Made by a program: the position numbers and the translations under genes. From Variovorax paradoxus (GTDB lineage: Bacteria > Pseudomonadota > Gammaproteobacteria > Burkholderiales > Burkholderiaceae_C): DNA of 64,000 bases. This document shows, piece after piece, positions 61,996 to 64,000 of the stretch. Each line of letters begins with the position of its first letter. The first letter of the stretch is position 1. The notes beneath the pieces were generated by a model that saw only the letters and a program-made list of their open reading frames with translations, searched no databases and had not been told where the DNA came from. The stretch spans positions 19,450 to 83,449 of the forward strand of contig NZ_JAGGNV010000060.1 in the NCBI RefSeq assembly GCF_018614955.1, given 5' to 3'.

Positions 61996-63177
61996 ATGAG
62001 AACGAGATCGATCGCAGCCAGCGTGGCTTGCTGGATGGCGGCAACGGTGTGGGCGCAATCGCCCAGTGTCAGTGGGCCTTCCACCGCACCCGACCAGGAT
62101 GCTCGACGGGCCGATTCGGAGGCGCAATCGCGTGCGCGGGCCGCGACCGCATCGACGGTCACCCTGTACGGGCTGATCGACGCCGGCGTGGAGTACGTGA
62201 AAGGGTCGAGTGGTCATGTCACGCGCATGCCATCGTTGACGGGAAGCCTGCCGTCGCGTTGGGGTGTGCGCGGTGTCGAGGACCTAGGGGACGGCCTGCG
62301 CGGCGTGTTCGTGCTTGAGTCTGGTTTCGATCCAGGTACGGGGACGCTGAATCAAGGAGGGAGGGGGTTCGGGCGCCAAGCCTTCGTAGGACTGTCGGGC
62401 GGGTGGGGGACGCTCACCATGGGCAGGCAGTACACCATGCTATTCTGGTCGCTGCTCGATGCAGACATCCTGGGGCCGAACCTCTACGGCATCGGATCCC
62501 TCGACAACTACATCCCGAATGCACGCGCAGACAACGCTTTGGTGTACCGCGGAACCTTCAACGGCTTGACCCTCGGGGCCTCCTACAGTCTGGGCCGTGA
62601 CACGGCGAATGCAGGGCCCAGCCCCGCCGGCACGAATTGCCCTGGGGAGGGCGCGCCAGACAGCAAGGCCTGCCGCGAATGGTCGGCCCTGCTGAAGTAC
62701 GACAGCCAGAGATGGGGTGCAGCCTTGGCTGTCGACGAGATCCGGGGCGGACCTGGCGCGTTTGCCGGCCTGGTGAGCAGTGCGCTCAAGGACCGCCGAG
62801 TCTCAGCCAACGGCTATGTCAAGCTTGGGGAGGGGCAACTCTCCGCTGGGCTTATCCGACGGGACAACGAAGGCAGCATCGCGACTCCGCGGAGCAATCT
62901 CTGGTACATCGGCGCGAGCTATCCGGTATTGCCGACGCTGACTCTGGATGCGCAGCTACACCGTCTCAATTTCGAGAACAGCAGGAACAAGGCGACTCTC
63001 GCCGCAGTGCGCGGTACCTATCACTTATCCAAACGCAGTGCGGTCTATGCAACGGTCGGGCGTATATCAAACGGCGGCAACCTCGCCATGTCGGTTAGCG
63101 GCGGTGCTGTAGGCATCACGCCCCGTGCGGGCGGCTCCCAGACTGGGGTCATGGTCGGCATGCGGCATTCCTTCTAG
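61996..63177 (+). CDS. Gram-negative porin (OmpC/Porin_4 type)
   Basis: A 393-residue outer-membrane protein. A signal peptide (SVACWMAATVWAQ) is followed by an unusual 30-residue Ala/Ser/Arg-rich segment before the barrel begins at VTLYGLIDAGVEYVKGSSG. Typical porin motifs: RWGVRGVEDLGDGLRGVFVL, GRQAFVGLSGGWGTLTMGRQ and the terminal Phe in VGMRHSF. This is the general beta-proteobacterial porin type, here probably for uptake of the pathway substrate. The last gene of the rightward cluster. Confidence 0.9.
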   Translation: MRTRSIAASVACWMAATVWAQSPSVSGPSTAPDQDARRADSEAQSRARAATASTVTLYGLIDAGVEYVKGSSGHVTRMPSLTGSLPSRWGVRGVEDLGDGLRGVFVLESGFDPGTGTLNQGGRGFGRQAFVGLSGGWGTLTMGRQYTMLFWSLLDADILGPNLYGIGSLDNYIPNARADNALVYRGTFNGLTLGASYSLGRDTANAGPSPAGTNCPGEGAPDSKACREWSALLKYDSQRWGAALAVDEIRGGPGAFAGLVSSALKDRRVSANGYVKLGEGQLSAGLIRRDNEGSIATPRSNLWYIGASYPVLPTLTLDAQLHRLNFENSRNKATLAAVRGTYHLSKRSAVYATVGRISNGGNLAMSVSGGAVGITPRAGGSQTGVMVGMRHSF

Positions 63178-63438
63178 GCTGTGACTTCGGTGCCGCCACA
63201 GGGAATCCGCCGACCTTCATGCCCACGAAGAGCGTAGACAACTTGCTGCGACTCGACCCGTGCACCTAGAAGACCGGACCGCAAGCCATCTAGAGCTAAG
63301 GATGGTCTGCAAAACAGGCCTAGACATCATGGTCGCCGCCCCAGCGCAGGCGGCCGGTCTCCGACATCGTAGATTGCGTCCAAAGACGTAGAGCTACATG
63401 CTGTGACTTGCGTCGTCAGCAACGAGAGGAGACCGACC
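63178..63438. other. Upstream end of the second IS110 element
   Basis: 260 bases without a gene between the porin and the IS110 transposase. The right part should contain the element's end and, if it belongs to the IS110 group proper, its guide RNA. The exact boundary cannot be fixed, as the other end lies outside. Confidence 0.4.
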
Positions 63439-64000
63439 ATGGAAGAGCGTAGCAAGATTCACGTGGGTTTGGATGTCCACAAGGACAGCATCAGCGTGGC
63501 GGCGGCCGAGCCGGGCCGAGCGCCCGGGCGCTTGATCGGCAAGGTCACGCACGACGTGAACAAGCTGCTGAAGGTGCTGGCCAAGATCGGCACCGCCGAG
63601 CGACTGCACATCGTGTACGAGGCTGGCCCGACGGGCTTCGGACTGCAGCGAGCGCTAAAGGCCAAGGGCTACAGCTGCGAGATCATTGCCCCATCGCAGA
63701 TCCCGCGGCGTCCCGGCGACCGAGTCAAGACCGACACACGCGACAGCGTTCAATTGGCCGAGTGCTCGCGCGCCGGCCAGTTGAGCGCCGTGTGGATCCC
63801 CGATCCAGACGATGAAGCAATCCGTGACCTGTCGCGGGCGCGCGAAGACGCGGTCCACAGTCGCGTCCAGGCCCGCCACCAGCTCAAGGGCTTCTTGCTG
63901 CGCCACGACGTGCGCTACACCGGCAAGACCTCGTGGTGCGGTGCCTACTACCGCTGGCTGGGGACGCTGAATTTCGGGGCCGGCGCCGCCCAGACGGCGT
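63439..64000 (+). CDS. tnp: IS110-family transposase, N-terminal part (runs off right edge)
   Basis: The frame starts MEERSKIHVGLDVHKDSISV and stays open to the window edge (187 residues). DEDD-domain motifs are HIVYEAGPTGFGLQRALKAK and GDRVKTDTRDSVQLAECSRA. AGGAGACCGACC precedes the ATG. It is only distantly related to the transposase at 39445, so the two elements do not form a composite transposon. Confidence 0.9.
   Translation, partial: MEERSKIHVGLDVHKDSISVAAAEPGRAPGRLIGKVTHDVNKLLKVLAKIGTAERLHIVYEAGPTGFGLQRALKAKGYSCEIIAPSQIPRRPGDRVKTDTRDSVQLAECSRAGQLSAVWIPDPDDEAIRDLSRAREDAVHSRVQARHQLKGFLLRHDVRYTGKTSWCGAYYRWLGTLNFGAGAAQTA

Overview
The window looks like part of a conjugative catabolic plasmid from a GC-rich betaproteobacterium, most likely Burkholderiales (Variovorax or another comamonad). 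I infer this from the protein families, the double-domain H-NS proteins and the R388-like transfer genes; no chromosomal marker, rRNA or tRNA is visible.

1-12.4 kb, transfer and stability core. Leftward VirB1-VirB2-VirB3-VirB4 genes start a type IV secretion operon that runs off the left edge. Next comes an unusual regulatory insert: a response-regulator-like protein convergent with a hybrid histidine kinase and a sulfite-oxidase-fold secreted protein. It is followed by the relaxase, coupling protein and small accessory protein in R388 trwC-trwB-trwA order. A clear MobF-type oriT (hairpin plus nic-like sequence near 10433/10434) sits between trwABC and a divergent stbABC-like operon, which is preceded by seven 11-bp-spaced direct repeats.

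12.4-29.4 kb, leading region and replication. This accessory block enters a recipient first. It holds IS scrap and a hipA remnant, H-NS family genes, a large ParB-like protein split by an in-frame TGA, DUF2958, a PemK-like toxin/antitoxin pair, DUF932, an ArdC antirestriction protein, a frameshifted RadC-like protein, a two-gene HEPN unit, a YhcG/DUF1016 nuclease and the Rep initiator. Most of these genes read toward oriT. Four of them share long, hairpin-rich leaders, three with a covarying stem-loop next to the Shine-Dalgarno sequence; I propose these as regulatory leaders or single-strand promoters.

29.4-35.9 kb. An iteron-bearing oriV is followed by ParA and ParB with two parS-like palindromes exactly 100 bp apart, then a tyrosine recombinase with a small partner gene.

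36-64 kb, catabolic cargo. A Rieske-domain protein and a 363-bp MITE-like element lead into a resorcinol/hydroxyquinol cluster (MarR, flavin monooxygenase, hydroxyquinol dioxygenase, maleylacetate reductase). The maleylacetate reductase is wrecked by two frameshifts and a 1.6-kb IS110-family insertion whose target can be reconstructed exactly. Next is a gentisate dioxygenase / fumarylpyruvate hydrolase / branched-chain-type ABC transporter operon. Its promoter shares a 31-bp motif with a rightward operon next to a LysR gene. That second operon encodes a dehydrogenase, NIPSNAP, VOC dioxygenase-like, YciI and FAH proteins, three solute-binding proteins, a Rieske oxygenase with its reductase, and a porin. 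Together the two operons look like one uptake-plus-degradation system for an aromatic compound I cannot name. A second, different IS110 element enters at the right edge.
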